The position numbers were made by a program, and so were the translations under genes. Below, piece after piece: positions 34,262 through 42,106 of a stretch of DNA of 64,000 nt. A model generated the notes under the pieces. It was not told where the DNA came from. It did not search any database and saw nothing but the letters and a program-made list of their open reading frames with translations. Every line of letters begins with the position of its first letter. The stretch's first letter is position 1. Source of the DNA: Nesterenkonia halotolerans (lineage in GTDB: Bacteria; Actinomycetota; Actinomycetes; Actinomycetales; Micrococcaceae); NCBI RefSeq assembly GCF_014874065.1, contig NZ_JADBEE010000002.1, forward strand, positions 310,001 through 374,000, read 5' to 3'.

Positions 34262-34837
34262 ATGACTCGGGAACTGGTCTGGACCGGATTCATGTCACTG
34301 GACGGAGTTGCAGACTCCCCAGGGGGTACCAGCGAGGGACACCGCAGCGGGGGCTGGGTTCTGCATACCGAGTTCGTGCCGGAATCCTTTTCGCTGAAGG
34401 GCGAAGAGCTCACGGACACCACGGCGCTGATGTTCGGCCGCCGAAGCTACGAGGCCTTCGCCCCCATCTGGCCCAATTCTGAAGATCATGCGGGGTATAA
34501 GGAGCTGCCGAAGTACGTCGTATCCACGAGCATGGGCACTGACGCGCTCGTCGAGGATTGGGGCCCCATCGCCCTCCTGCGGTCCACTGCCGATGTGGCC
34601 GCGCTCAAACAGGAGTCGGGCGGCGCGATCTTCATCCACGGCAGCGCGGAACTCGCGCGCAGCTTGATGGATGCGGACTTGATCGACCGGTACAACCTCT
34701 TGATATTCCCGGTCTTATTGGGTGCTGGAAAGTCAGCCTTCAGCCCCACCGATCGAGAGCGGCAGAATCTCAGGCTGCGGGAGTCTGCGTCGTATGCCAA
34801 CGGGGTCATCAAGGCCGTGTATGAGGTCCAGCACTGA
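34262..34837 (+). CDS. dihydrofolate reductase-family protein (RibD C-terminal-like)
   Basis: A 191-residue protein of the bacterial RibD C-terminal/DHFR-like family, often found as a stress or accessory reductase; true DHFR activity is unlikely. Marks are WTGFMSLDGVADSPGG at the N-terminus, LMFGRRSYEAFAPIWP, KYVVSTSM, and GGAIFIHGSAELARSLMDAD, the NADPH-binding part. AGGAGG 6 bases before the ATG is a perfect ribosome site. It is transcribed alone and is convergent with the small-protein genes that follow. Confidence 0.87.
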   Translation: MTRELVWTGFMSLDGVADSPGGTSEGHRSGGWVLHTEFVPESFSLKGEELTDTTALMFGRRSYEAFAPIWPNSEDHAGYKELPKYVVSTSMGTDALVEDWGPIALLRSTADVAALKQESGGAIFIHGSAELARSLMDADLIDRYNLLIFPVLLGAGKSAFSPTDRERQNLRLRESASYANGVIKAVYEVQH

Positions 34838-34865
34838 CCCGCGGTGACCTGAACGGGGCGCAGCG

Positions 34866-35069
34866 TCAGCGCTTCGAGAGGGCCTTCTCATGGTGGACGG
34901 CCTCGGCTCCGGTCTTCTCCGACTCCACCAGGTACACCGGGTCATCGGCGGAGGCGCGGAACGTCTGATCGGCGAACTCGAGGTCCTTGGTGTGTCTGCT
35001 CTTGACGGTGCCGTGGGTCTTTCCCTGGGGCGTGTTCCAGGAGACCTTGTCACCTTTGCTGAATGCCAT
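34866..35069 (-). CDS. DUF2945 / Hva1-TUDOR domain protein
   Basis: A 67-residue single-domain protein. FSKGDKVSWNTPQGKTHGTV and DDPVYLVESEKTGAEAVHH are the two halves of the small beta barrel named after the hypervirulence-associated TUDOR family; many bacterial members are this short. Function is unknown, though the fold suggests binding of a nucleic acid or a modified protein. It lies 17 bp after the 107-residue gene on the same strand. Confidence 0.85.
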   Translation of the reverse strand: MAFSKGDKVSWNTPQGKTHGTVKSRHTKDLEFADQTFRASADDPVYLVESEKTGAEAVHHEKALSKR

Positions 35070-35086
35070 GGTTGCTGCCTGTCCTT

Positions 35087-35410
35087 CTACTCGGTCTCGT
35101 CGAACTTCTCGCGATGGGCCCAGGTGCGGCCCGGATCCCCGCCCCAGGCATCCCAGGCGACGCGCCCCGGGGTGGGGAAGCCGTCCTGGCCCTGCAGGAA
35201 TCCTTCGGTGTCCCGGTCCACTGCGTGGCGCGCGAAGTACTGGCGCATCTTGTGGATGTCCTCCAGCGGGACCGAGGCCCCTTCGGCGAGCTGCTGGGCA
35301 CGGTGACGGCCGGTGTCGGTGAAGCCCTTGCCGGCTCTGCCCTCATCGATCCAGGCCAGCGCGCGCTGGGCGGCCTTCTGGACGTCCTGCGGCGGAGTGC
35401 GGTCGGTCAT
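35087..35410 (-). CDS. small conserved protein of unknown function
   Basis: A 107-residue hydrophilic protein. VQKAAQRALAWIDEGRAGKG is a helical region, followed by KMRQYFARHAVDRDTEGFLQ and PTPGRVAWDAWGGDPGRTWA. The last segment resembles a short Trp-rich motif seen at the ends of some phage capsid-maturation proteins, but no other phage gene is near, so this is not evidence for a prophage. AGGAGG 7 bases before the ATG supports translation. It is co-transcribed with the DUF2945 gene. Confidence 0.7.
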   Translation of the reverse strand: MTDRTPPQDVQKAAQRALAWIDEGRAGKGFTDTGRHRAQQLAEGASVPLEDIHKMRQYFARHAVDRDTEGFLQGQDGFPTPGRVAWDAWGGDPGRTWAHREKFDETE

Positions 35411-35444
35411 CGGTTACCTCCTCGAAGCATTGGTCCGATCCACT

Positions 35445-36653
35445 CTAGCGACGGCGGCGGATCAGCACTGTGGCCAACACTGTGCACATCAGGTAGACGA
35501 GGCCGACGGCGATCCATCCCATCGTGAACCCGCCGGGTGAGCTGACGATGATCCCCATCATCAGTGGACCGATGGCGAAGCCGGTGAACATCCCGGCGGT
35601 GACGACCCCGCTGGAGGAGGCCATCGAGGCCGAAGGAATGCTGCGCAGCAGCACGCTCATCAGCACCACCGAGACCCCCAGTGCCGAGGCGCCGTGCAGC
35701 ACGACTGCGGTCCAGAGCAGGGGTGCCCACCCGGTGGCCTGCGCGCTCAAGAAGGCGACGACGCCGGCCAGCGCGGTCAGTGCGAGAGCGAGCAGCAGCA
35801 CCGGGCCCGAGGTGCCCCGCGCCATCACTCGTGCCCAGCCCACGCGCGCGGTTACTCCCACCACGCCGGCGACGGCGGCCGTCGCCCCGCCGAGCACCAG
35901 GGAGAAGTCCAGCTCGCGCACCGCGAAGAGTGGAAGGTAGACGTTCGTCGCCTGGACGCCGATCCCGTTGAGGCAGCCGAAGGCGGCCAGGGCCCAGACT
36001 GCGGCCGAATGACCGGGCCGCAGCGTTGTGGCCGCCGCGGCGGGGGAGGGGTTGGTCTCCTCGCCGGTGACGCGGGTGTCGTGAAGCAGCGGCACGGTGC
36101 GCAGCGTGCGCCAGGTCAGCACCAGCAGCCCCAGCGGGATGAGCGTGGCCAGCAGCGCGGTGCCGCGCCAGCCGATGAGCAGGGCGAGCAGCGGAAAGGT
36201 CAGGCTCGCCACCAGCTGGCTGACCTGGACGCCGGACTGTTTGATGCCCACCCAGCCGATGCGTTTCTGCGCGGGGACGCGTTCGAGCAGGACCCGGTTG
36301 GTCACCCCGTTGGGGAAGGACTGGGCGAAGCCGGAGAGTCCGGCGGCGATGATGAGCACCAGGTACCCGCCTGGCACTCCGGCGAGGACCAGCGCGAGCG
36401 TGGACATCAGGAAGACGGCGGTCATCAGACCGAGGTCTGAATGGCGATCCGCAAGACGGCCCAGGGTGGCGTTGCCGAGCGCGGCGCAGGCGAAGCAGGT
36501 GGTGGCCAGCAGGCCGAACTGCGCCTCGTTGATGCCCAGGTCGGTGATGATCTCTTCACTGGTGGCGCTGAGTCCATAGAGCAGCAGCGGGCCGACGCCC
36601 ACGGCGCCGAGCAGGACGGTCAACAATCCCGGGCCAGGCGTTGCTCTGCGCAT
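35445..36653 (-). CDS. MFS transporter
   Basis: A 402-residue major facilitator protein with twelve hydrophobic helices. LGRLADRHSDLGLM is the motif A loop between helices 2 and 3, and GWVGIKQSGVQVSQLVAS in helix 5 resembles cyanate and 2-nitroimidazole transporter-like carriers. The central loop is Ala-rich. The ATG at 36653 has GGAGG upstream. The substrate cannot be told from the sequence and the neighbours do not help: tRNA-Ser lies upstream and small genes of unknown role downstream. Confidence 0.87.
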   Translation of the reverse strand: MRRATPGPGLLTVLLGAVGVGPLLLYGLSATSEEIITDLGINEAQFGLLATTCFACAALGNATLGRLADRHSDLGLMTAVFLMSTLALVLAGVPGGYLVLIIAAGLSGFAQSFPNGVTNRVLLERVPAQKRIGWVGIKQSGVQVSQLVASLTFPLLALLIGWRGTALLATLIPLGLLVLTWRTLRTVPLLHDTRVTGEETNPSPAAAATTLRPGHSAAVWALAAFGCLNGIGVQATNVYLPLFAVRELDFSLVLGGATAAVAGVVGVTARVGWARVMARGTSGPVLLLALALTALAGVVAFLSAQATGWAPLLWTAVVLHGASALGVSVVLMSVLLRSIPSASMASSSGVVTAGMFTGFAIGPLMMGIIVSSPGGFTMGWIAVGLVYLMCTVLATVLIRRRR

Positions 36654-36740
36654 GCCCACCTCCGATTCACCAGCGGTGTCCGCGTGGTCGGTGCGGGACG
36701 TTTCCTCGAACGAGATGCGTGAGCATCTCTCAATGTTGAG
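36653..36740. other. short gap between the MFS gene and tRNA-Ser
   Basis: Nothing beyond the ribosome site of the MFS gene and a T-poor stretch is visible here; both genes are on the minus strand and the MFS gene may be read from the tRNA promoter. Confidence 0.3.
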
Positions 36741-36828
36741 CGGAGCGCGTGGGATTCGAACCCACGGTGCGGGGTTGCCGCACACTGGTTTTCAAGACCA
36801 GCTCCTTCGGCCGCTCGGACAGCGCTCC
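36741..36828 (-). tRNA. tRNA-Ser (anticodon UGA)
   Basis: A class II tRNA on the minus strand: acceptor GGAGCGC with GCGCTCC and discriminator G, anticodon stem CTGGT/ACCAG around CTTGAAA, variable arm TGCGG/CCGCA, T arm GTGGGTTCGAATCCCAC. It decodes UCA and shares the D, variable and T arms closely with the tRNA-Ser(CGA) near 4 kb. Confidence 0.96.
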
Positions 36829-36931
36829 CCCGACTCTTCAGTCGGCATGGAGCTCTCCAGACTTTCGTGGAAAACTCCAGACACAGACTATACGTGAGTG
36901 ATCAGTACGGATCGAGTTGAGGAGCATGAGC

Positions 36932-37921
36932 ATGCGAGCAGTGCATTACGACGGCGCGGGCGGACACGAGGTCATCACCGTCACCGACGTGTCGGATCCG
37001 GTGCCGCAGGCGGGCGAGGTGCTCATCGAGGTGGCGGCTGCCGCGTTGAACCGAGCCGATGTCATGCAGCGCGCCGGCATGTACCCGCCGCCGAAGGGCG
37101 CCTCGGAGATTCCAGGTCTCGAGGTCTCCGGACGCGTGATTGCCGCAGGGCAGGGGAGTGACGTGGCAGCCGAGGGCCTCATCGGCAAGGAGGTCGTCGC
37201 GCTGTTGGCCGGCGGCGGATATGCCGAGAAGGTCGTGGTGGACGCCCGCCATGTGCTGCCCGTGCCTGCGGGCGTCAGCCTCATCGATGCCGCCGGGCTG
37301 ATCGAGGTCGCGGCCACCGTGCACTCGAACCTGCGCGGGGAGGCGCGGGTCCAGGCCGGTGACACGGTGCTGATCCATGGGGGCACCGGCGGGATCGGCT
37401 CCTTCGCCTTGCAGCATCTGCACGCCCTCGGCGCTGAGGTGCTGACCACTGTCGGTTCCGCGGAGAAGGCGAGCCTCGCCGTCGAACTGGGCGCCGACCA
37501 CGTGATCAACTACCGCACCGAGGACCTGGGAGAGCGTGTCCAGGAGATCACCGGCGGCCGCGGAGTGGACGCGATCCTCGACGTCGTCGGGGCCAAGTAT
37601 CTCGAGACGAATCTGGCCTCGCTGGCGACCGGGGGCCGCATGGTCATCATCGGGCTGCAGGGTGGGCGCAAGGCCGAGGTGGACCTCGGGCTCATGCTGG
37701 CCAAACGGCTGCGGATCATCGCTACCACGCTGCGTTCCCGCGACGCCGAGGCCAAGGCTGCGATCGTCCAGGCGGTGGGCGCCGAGGTGTGGCCGCTGCT
37801 CGAAGCCGGGCAGATCAAGATCCAGACGGACAAGACATTTCCGCTTCAGGAGGCGGCCGCGGCCCACGAGTACTTCGACTCCGGCACACACACCGGCAAG
37901 GTCCTGCTGACCATGCGCTGA
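36932..37921 (+). CDS. NAD(P)H-quinone oxidoreductase, PIG3 family
   Basis: A 329-residue zinc-independent medium-chain dehydrogenase/reductase. MRAVHYDGAGGHEVI and ALNRADVMQRAGMYPPPKGA are the PIG3-type N-terminal marks, IPGLEVSG follows, and VLIHGGTGGIGSFALQHLHA is the NADPH fold. The substrate is probably a quinone, reduced by one-electron transfer. The ATG at 36932 is chosen because GAGGAG lies 7 bases upstream; the in-frame ATG at 36926 would be too close. A large intergenic palindrome follows the stop codon by 17 bp. Confidence 0.9.
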   Translation: MRAVHYDGAGGHEVITVTDVSDPVPQAGEVLIEVAAAALNRADVMQRAGMYPPPKGASEIPGLEVSGRVIAAGQGSDVAAEGLIGKEVVALLAGGGYAEKVVVDARHVLPVPAGVSLIDAAGLIEVAATVHSNLRGEARVQAGDTVLIHGGTGGIGSFALQHLHALGAEVLTTVGSAEKASLAVELGADHVINYRTEDLGERVQEITGGRGVDAILDVVGAKYLETNLASLATGGRMVIIGLQGGRKAEVDLGLMLAKRLRIIATTLRSRDAEAKAAIVQAVGAEVWPLLEAGQIKIQTDKTFPLQEAAAAHEYFDSGTHTGKVLLTMR

Positions 37922-37938
37922 GCTGCGCTTCTCTCTTG

Positions 37939-38012
37939 CGTTGAGCGGCGGATTCTCCGAGCATCTGAAGCGGATCATGGCCCCAACTGTTCGGAGAATC
38001 CGCCGCTCAACG
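37939..38012. repeat. large perfect intergenic inverted repeat (74 bp)
   Basis: CGTTGAGCGGCGGATTCTCC with GA after it (37939-37960) is repeated exactly as its reverse complement at 37991-38012: a perfect 22-bp stem with a 30-nt loop, extendable by three more pairs including a G-U. It lies between two codirectional genes, after the quinone oxidoreductase stop and 20 bp before the next -10 element. No T-tract follows the stem. Confidence 0.9.
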
Positions 38013-38047
38013 TGGGCTGGGAGGGTTTCGATAGACTTTTACCCATC

Positions 38048-38476
38048 ATGATGAAGTTCTTCCCACGCCGTAGACGTGCCCGCCGCCTTGAGAGGGAGCT
38101 GGGCAAGGGGCTGTGGCGTCAGGCGCATGACCGCTACGTGCGGGGCCTGGACCGCTACCACCAGGTCATCGAGGGCGTGGAGGATGACGAGACCTACAGC
38201 CAGCTGGTGGTGATCGGGGACGAGCTCGCCGATCAGCTGGACACCGTTCATGAGCTGTGTCGGCAGGCCGAGAGCAGTCACCCGAGCCAGGGCCTGCAGG
38301 TCCCCGGCGGAGCGACCAAGCTTCATTCCTCCCTGTCTCGGGCGGCCAATCACCTGGCGACCACGGCCGAGGCAGCGGCCATGGTCCGGCTGGGTCATGG
38401 GGAGACCGTCGCAGTGCGACGGCGCGCCGACCAGGTTCGAGCCGCGCTTCAGGACGCGCAGGACTCGGCGGTCTGA
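38048..38476 (+). CDS. conserved hypothetical protein, helical
   Basis: A 142-residue soluble protein with a very basic N-terminus (MMKFFPRRRRARRLERELG) and then an all-helical pattern with acidic and basic heptads: DRYVRGLDRYHQVIEGVEDD, DELADQLDTVHELCRQAES and AAAMVRLGHGETVAVRRRAD. I do not recognise a family. TAGACT lies 10 bases before the ATG, so the transcript has almost no leader. Its neighbours are a quinone oxidoreductase upstream and a convergent NUDIX gene. Confidence 0.65.
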   Translation: MMKFFPRRRRARRLERELGKGLWRQAHDRYVRGLDRYHQVIEGVEDDETYSQLVVIGDELADQLDTVHELCRQAESSHPSQGLQVPGGATKLHSSLSRAANHLATTAEAAAMVRLGHGETVAVRRRADQVRAALQDAQDSAV

Positions 38477-38524
38477 GACCCTTCCTTCGCGAAGCTCTGC
38501 GAGTTCAGCGGGGGTTCAACACGG

Positions 38525-38971
38525 TCAGCCGACGACGTCGGTGTGCAGCCCCGCCAGACGGCGTCCGGCATCCACCAGGGAGACCCGGTGAAGCCCGTTG
38601 ATCTCCTCGTGGCTGAACCAGCCGACATCATCGGTGGAGCCCTCAGGCTCCACGGTCAGGGCCCCGCCGGTGACCCGCGCCCGATAGATGATTCGCAGAT
38701 TCTGCAGCGGCGTGCCTCGCTGGTGAGGGTGCAGCCGGCGTTGTCCGGGAATGATGAGGTTGTCGATGCCGAGCAGCTCCTGGACCTCGGCGTCGTATCC
38801 GGATTCCTCCAGGATCTCGCGCACCACACCGTCCGCCGGATCCTCTCCAGGATCAAGACCTCCCCCGGGCAGGGTCCACCCCTGCGCGGTCTCGTCGACG
38901 TACCAGTGCGGCAGCAGCATGCGGCCGGAGTCGTCGGTGATCACTGCATATGCGGCCACGCGGAGGTCCAT
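38525..38971 (-). CDS. NUDIX hydrolase
   Basis: A 148-residue NUDIX protein hydrolysing a nucleoside diphosphate linked to another group. The Nudix box is GGGLDPGEDPADGVVREILE with ESG following, so G-x5-E-x7-R-E-x2-E-E-x-G is intact apart from Asp-rich spacing. The substrate is not evident. TACAGT ends exactly 6 bases before the ATG at 38971, so that start is preferred to one 24 bases upstream. It is divergent from the pentapeptide gene. Confidence 0.9.
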   Translation of the reverse strand: MDLRVAAYAVITDDSGRMLLPHWYVDETAQGWTLPGGGLDPGEDPADGVVREILEESGYDAEVQELLGIDNLIIPGQRRLHPHQRGTPLQNLRIIYRARVTGGALTVEPEGSTDDVGWFSHEEINGLHRVSLVDAGRRLAGLHTDVVG

Positions 38972-39039
38972 GGGGGCACTGTAGCACCGGGCCATGTCCG
39001 GCCCGCGGACTAGTCTGGGCGGGACTGAAAGGTGGGCGG

Positions 39040-39696
39040 ATGGCGCAGGTTCAAGGTCCCAGATTGCGGGAACAGAGGCATCTGGGTCTCGCCGTTGGTG
39101 ATGAGACAGAGATTCGACAGACCGCTCAGGCGGACAGGATCATCCTGGAACGCGCCGATCTCTCTGCGGCTGATCTCTCCGGCGGGCGGCTGACCGAGTG
39201 TGTGCTGCGCTCGGTGACCATGGGCGACGCCGATCTCACGGCCGCCTCCATCGTGGAGTCCAGCTGGGAACGAGTGAACAGCGCCCACCTGAAGGCGCCG
39301 CGATCCACCTGGAGGGATGTCACGCTGCAGGACAGCCGACTGGGCGTGGCCGAACTGCACGACGCCGGCATCAGCGGCCTGGTGCTGCGCGGCTGCAAAC
39401 TGGACCTGGTGAATCTTCGCAACGCCGTGCTCGCTGACGTGCTGTTCGAGGACTGCACCATCGGGGAGCTGGATATCTCCGGCGCCCGAGCGAACCGTGT
39501 GAGATTCAGCGGATGCACCGTGGGCACACTGGAGGCACGTGAGGCCCGGCTGAAGGATGTTGATCTTCGTGGCGCCGAGCTGCAGCGGCTGGTGGGACTC
39601 TCCGGGCTGAAGGGCGCGGTGATCAGCCCGGAGCAGCTTCTCGACCTGGCGCCGTCGCTGGCTCAGCATCTGGGCCTTGCGGTGGAACCCTCCTAG
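39040..39696 (+). CDS. pentapeptide-repeat protein
   Basis: A 218-residue protein with A(D/N)LxX-type pentapeptide repeats from about residue 40 to 190: ERADLSAADLSGGRLTECVL, GDADLTAASIV, LVNLRNAVLADVLFEDCTIG and DVDLRGAELQRL. The expected fold is a right-handed quadrilateral beta helix; some relatives mimic DNA and protect gyrase, which is not shown here. GAAAGGTGG lies 6 bases before the ATG. Its stop overlaps the convergent PH-domain gene by 4 bp. Confidence 0.88.
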   Translation: MAQVQGPRLREQRHLGLAVGDETEIRQTAQADRIILERADLSAADLSGGRLTECVLRSVTMGDADLTAASIVESSWERVNSAHLKAPRSTWRDVTLQDSRLGVAELHDAGISGLVLRGCKLDLVNLRNAVLADVLFEDCTIGELDISGARANRVRFSGCTVGTLEAREARLKDVDLRGAELQRLVGLSGLKGAVISPEQLLDLAPSLAQHLGLAVEPS

Positions 39697-40070
39697 CCGT
39701 TGCCCAGCACGGCCCAGGCGATCAGCTTGTCCAGGCGACGCACGTCCACCTGCTTGCCCACCTTGATCTTGATCAGACCGGCGCGAGTCCAGAGTTCAAG
39801 TTCGGCGTTGAGATCCATGAGCTTGCCAGCGTTCTCTGAGGACCACATATTGATCGAGGTGTAGGGGATTGAATACATCTCGACCTTCTTCCCCGTCAGG
39901 CCCTGGGCGTCCCGCACGATCAGCCGCTTGTTCGTGAACACCGCACTGTCCCGAAAGGTCTGATAGGCGGCAATGGCCTGTTCGCCCTGGACCAGCAGAT
40001 CCTGGACATCACCGGGGACCGGCACTTCATTGACAAATGTCCAGCTGGTCAGTGCATTCAACTCGGGCAT
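39693..40070 (-). CDS. PH-domain protein (bacterial PH, PF08000 type)
   Basis: A 125-residue single-domain protein matching the bacterial pleckstrin-homology family: DLLVQGEQAIAAYQTFRDSA, FTNKRLIVRDAQGLTGKKVE, YSIPYTSINMWSSENAG and LELWTRAGLIKIKVGK. These proteins are cytosolic and form ring-like oligomers; the role is unknown. AAGGAG is 6 bases before the ATG. The gene is convergent with the pentapeptide gene. Confidence 0.87.
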   Translation of the reverse strand: MPELNALTSWTFVNEVPVPGDVQDLLVQGEQAIAAYQTFRDSAVFTNKRLIVRDAQGLTGKKVEMYSIPYTSINMWSSENAGKLMDLNAELELWTRAGLIKIKVGKQVDVRRLDKLIAWAVLGNG

Positions 40071-40160
40071 CTTCGTTCTCCTTGTGACGCGAAATGGTCT
40101 CGATCATGATTGACATTTGAACTCCTCGGCAAACCTATAACAGGGGAGTAAGGTCTAGGA

Positions 40161-40433
40161 ATGGATAAGACAACGAAGAAATGCATTGTCTGGGCCATCG
40201 TCTGTTTCGTCGTCGCCGCTGGTATCCAGTCGCTGTGGCCGCTGTACATCAACTCCAACGCCGACGATCCGTGGGTGCCGAACCTTTTGTCTACAGTTGT
40301 TCAGCCCTTGCTGTCTCTTCTCCAGGGCGCAGCGATGTCCATCGGAGGGGCTCTGGTCGGCGCGGCCGTGGTGGTTCACTGGCTCACATCAAGGGCTTCA
40401 GTCAAGAAGGGGCCGTCGATCCACCACAGCTGA
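40161..40433 (+). CDS. small membrane protein
   Basis: A 90-residue protein with two hydrophobic helices, about residues 8-29 (IVWAIVCFVVAAGIQSLWPL) and 52-74 (SLLQGAAMSIGGALVGAAVV), and polar ends. AAGG lies 8 bases before the ATG and TATAAC about 25 bases upstream could be its -10 element. No family is recognised. It sits directly before the decayed GrpB gene. Confidence 0.6.
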   Translation: MDKTTKKCIVWAIVCFVVAAGIQSLWPLYINSNADDPWVPNLLSTVVQPLLSLLQGAAMSIGGALVGAAVVVHWLTSRASVKKGPSIHHS

Positions 40434-40436
40434 TCC

Positions 40437-40736
40437 GTGGCGCCCGACGACGGATCCATGATGCTCTCGGGTCTCCGGATCGGGGTCGAACACATCGGCT
40501 CGACCTCCGCGCCCGGGCTGGCGGCGAAGCCCATCATCCACATCGTGGTCACCGTAAAGGACATCACCGCCGAAGAGGACTGCCTCCAGGCACTTCTGGC
40601 GGCCCGATATCCACTCCGCTCGCGGATCTACCGGTGCTCGCGAGGTTGGCTTTTCAGGCACCGAACTGCGAGCTGCACCTGGCGATTGACCCTGGTGTCC
40701 GGGGATGAGCCGCTGAAGACGCCAGTGCCTCGCTGA
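40437..40736 (+). pseudogene. decayed GrpB-family (UPF0157) gene
   Basis: The segment codes for VEHIGSTSAPGLAAKPIIHI and VVTVKDITAEEDCLQALLAA, the GrpB nucleotidyltransferase-like core motif, but the usual N-terminal 30 residues are missing and after about residue 60 the reading leaves the family pattern: matching residues (RAPNCELHLAI-like) appear in another frame near 40650. The Asp of the KPIID motif is His here. It reads as a truncated and frameshifted remnant rather than a working gene. Confidence 0.7.
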
Positions 40737-40793
40737 GAGACATGTGTGACACTGGTCTCAGAACCTGCTGGCCTCTGTGAAAGGACCCCGAGG

Positions 40794-42065
40794 ATGAAAG
40801 AGCAGATCAAGATTGGTCTCGCATTCGTGGGTCTGGTGGTCGGGGCCGGATTCGCAACCGGGCTGGAAGTCATCCAATACTTCATGTCCTTTGGACTGAC
40901 CGGCCTCTGGGGCATCGTTCTCGCCGGGGTGATCATGGCAGCCGCCGGTGCGGTCATCCTGCAGCTGGGATGCTTCTTTCTCGCTGAAGAACACCACAGC
41001 GTCTTCCGCCAGATCGCGCACCCGGTGATCTCCCGGACCCTGGACATCGCAGTGATCCTGACGCTCTTCTGCATCGGCTTCGTCATGCTTGCTGGTGCCG
41101 GATCCAACCTCGAGCAGCAATTCGGTCTGCCCACCTGGATCGGCTCACTGATCATGGTGGTGCTGGTTGCGACCACTGGGCTGCTCAACGTCGAAAAGGT
41201 CAGCAACATCATCAGTGGTGTCACTCCGCTGCTGATCCTCGCGGTGGTCACCGTTTTTCTCTACACATTGTTCAACATGCCGGGCGATTTCGGCCGGCTC
41301 AGCGAGCTCGCCAGCGCAGAGGCCTCCCCGGTCAGCCCATGGTGGCTCTCCGCACTGAACTACGTGGGTCTGGCGCTCATCCTCGGGGTCTCGATGTCCC
41401 TGGTCATCGGCGGGGCCCACAGCAGCCTGCGAGCGACGATGCGCGGCGGGCTGCTCGGCGGGACCGTCTACACGATCCTGCTCGCGATGTTGGCGTTCAC
41501 CATGCTCGCGAACATCGAGGTGGTTGCCGGCGACGACGTGCCCACACTGAGCCTGTTTGAATCCATCCACCCGGTGCTGGCTCTCATCATGACGTTCATC
41601 ATCTTCCTGATGATCTACAACACCGCGATAGGCATGTTCTTCGCCCTGGGCAAGCGGGTCACCGCATCTCGGCCACAGCGGTACGTCCCGGTGTTCTTCA
41701 CCCTGTGCGCGGCGGGTTACGGGGTGAGCTTCGTGGGCTTCGAGACGCTGATGACCTACGTCTACCCGGTCCTGGGATATGTGGGGCTGGCGATGGTCGT
41801 CCTGCTGGTCGGGTGGTGGGTCAAGGAACGGAAGAAGCTCTCCTCAGAGGCCCGACGCCGGGAGCGCATTCGCGACCTGACGGAACAGCGCGAGGACCCC
41901 TCCCAGGAATTCGATGAGAAACATCAGGCTGAGCTCGAGGGCGCCCTCGGCGAGTCGGAGGCCGATGCCGCTCGGTTGGAGCACGTGATGACAGGTGAGC
42001 TCGACCTGGACCGCGCCATCTCCACGCAGGACCCGCAGACACACGACGAGCGCTCGACGACGTGA
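40794..42065 (+). CDS. YkvI-family membrane transporter
   Basis: A 423-residue membrane protein with about ten hydrophobic helices up to residue 345 and a charged, Glu-rich cytoplasmic tail of 75 residues. KIGLAFVGLVVGAGFATGLE and SVFRQIAHPVISRTLDIAVI match the YkvI group of the amino acid-polyamine-organocation clan, where no substrate is firmly known. AAAGGA lies 8 bases before the ATG at 40794. A hairpin terminator follows between it and convergent zwf. Confidence 0.83.
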   Translation: MKEQIKIGLAFVGLVVGAGFATGLEVIQYFMSFGLTGLWGIVLAGVIMAAAGAVILQLGCFFLAEEHHSVFRQIAHPVISRTLDIAVILTLFCIGFVMLAGAGSNLEQQFGLPTWIGSLIMVVLVATTGLLNVEKVSNIISGVTPLLILAVVTVFLYTLFNMPGDFGRLSELASAEASPVSPWWLSALNYVGLALILGVSMSLVIGGAHSSLRATMRGGLLGGTVYTILLAMLAFTMLANIEVVAGDDVPTLSLFESIHPVLALIMTFIIFLMIYNTAIGMFFALGKRVTASRPQRYVPVFFTLCAAGYGVSFVGFETLMTYVYPVLGYVGLAMVVLLVGWWVKERKKLSSEARRRERIRDLTEQREDPSQEFDEKHQAELEGALGESEADAARLEHVMTGELDLDRAISTQDPQTHDERSTT

Positions 42066-42073
42066 GATGCGCG

Positions 42074-42095
42074 GGGGCAGATCCCTTGATGCCCC
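42074..42095. terminator. hairpin between ykvI-type gene and zwf
   Basis: GGGGCA (42074-42079) and TGCCCC (42090-42095) form a 6-bp GC stem with a 10-nt loop between two convergent genes. No T-tract is present, which is common for terminators in GC-rich actinobacteria. Confidence 0.5.
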
Positions 42096-42106
42096 AACGG
42101 CTCTGT

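Noticed and set aside
34262..34837. folA (true dihydrofolate reductase)
   Set aside because: The sequence follows the RibD C-terminal-like branch and lacks the folate-site pattern of FolA.
35087..35410. Possible prophage remnant
   Set aside because: The short Trp-rich motif resembles phage capsid-maturation proteins, but there is no integrase, portal or other phage gene nearby and composition does not change.
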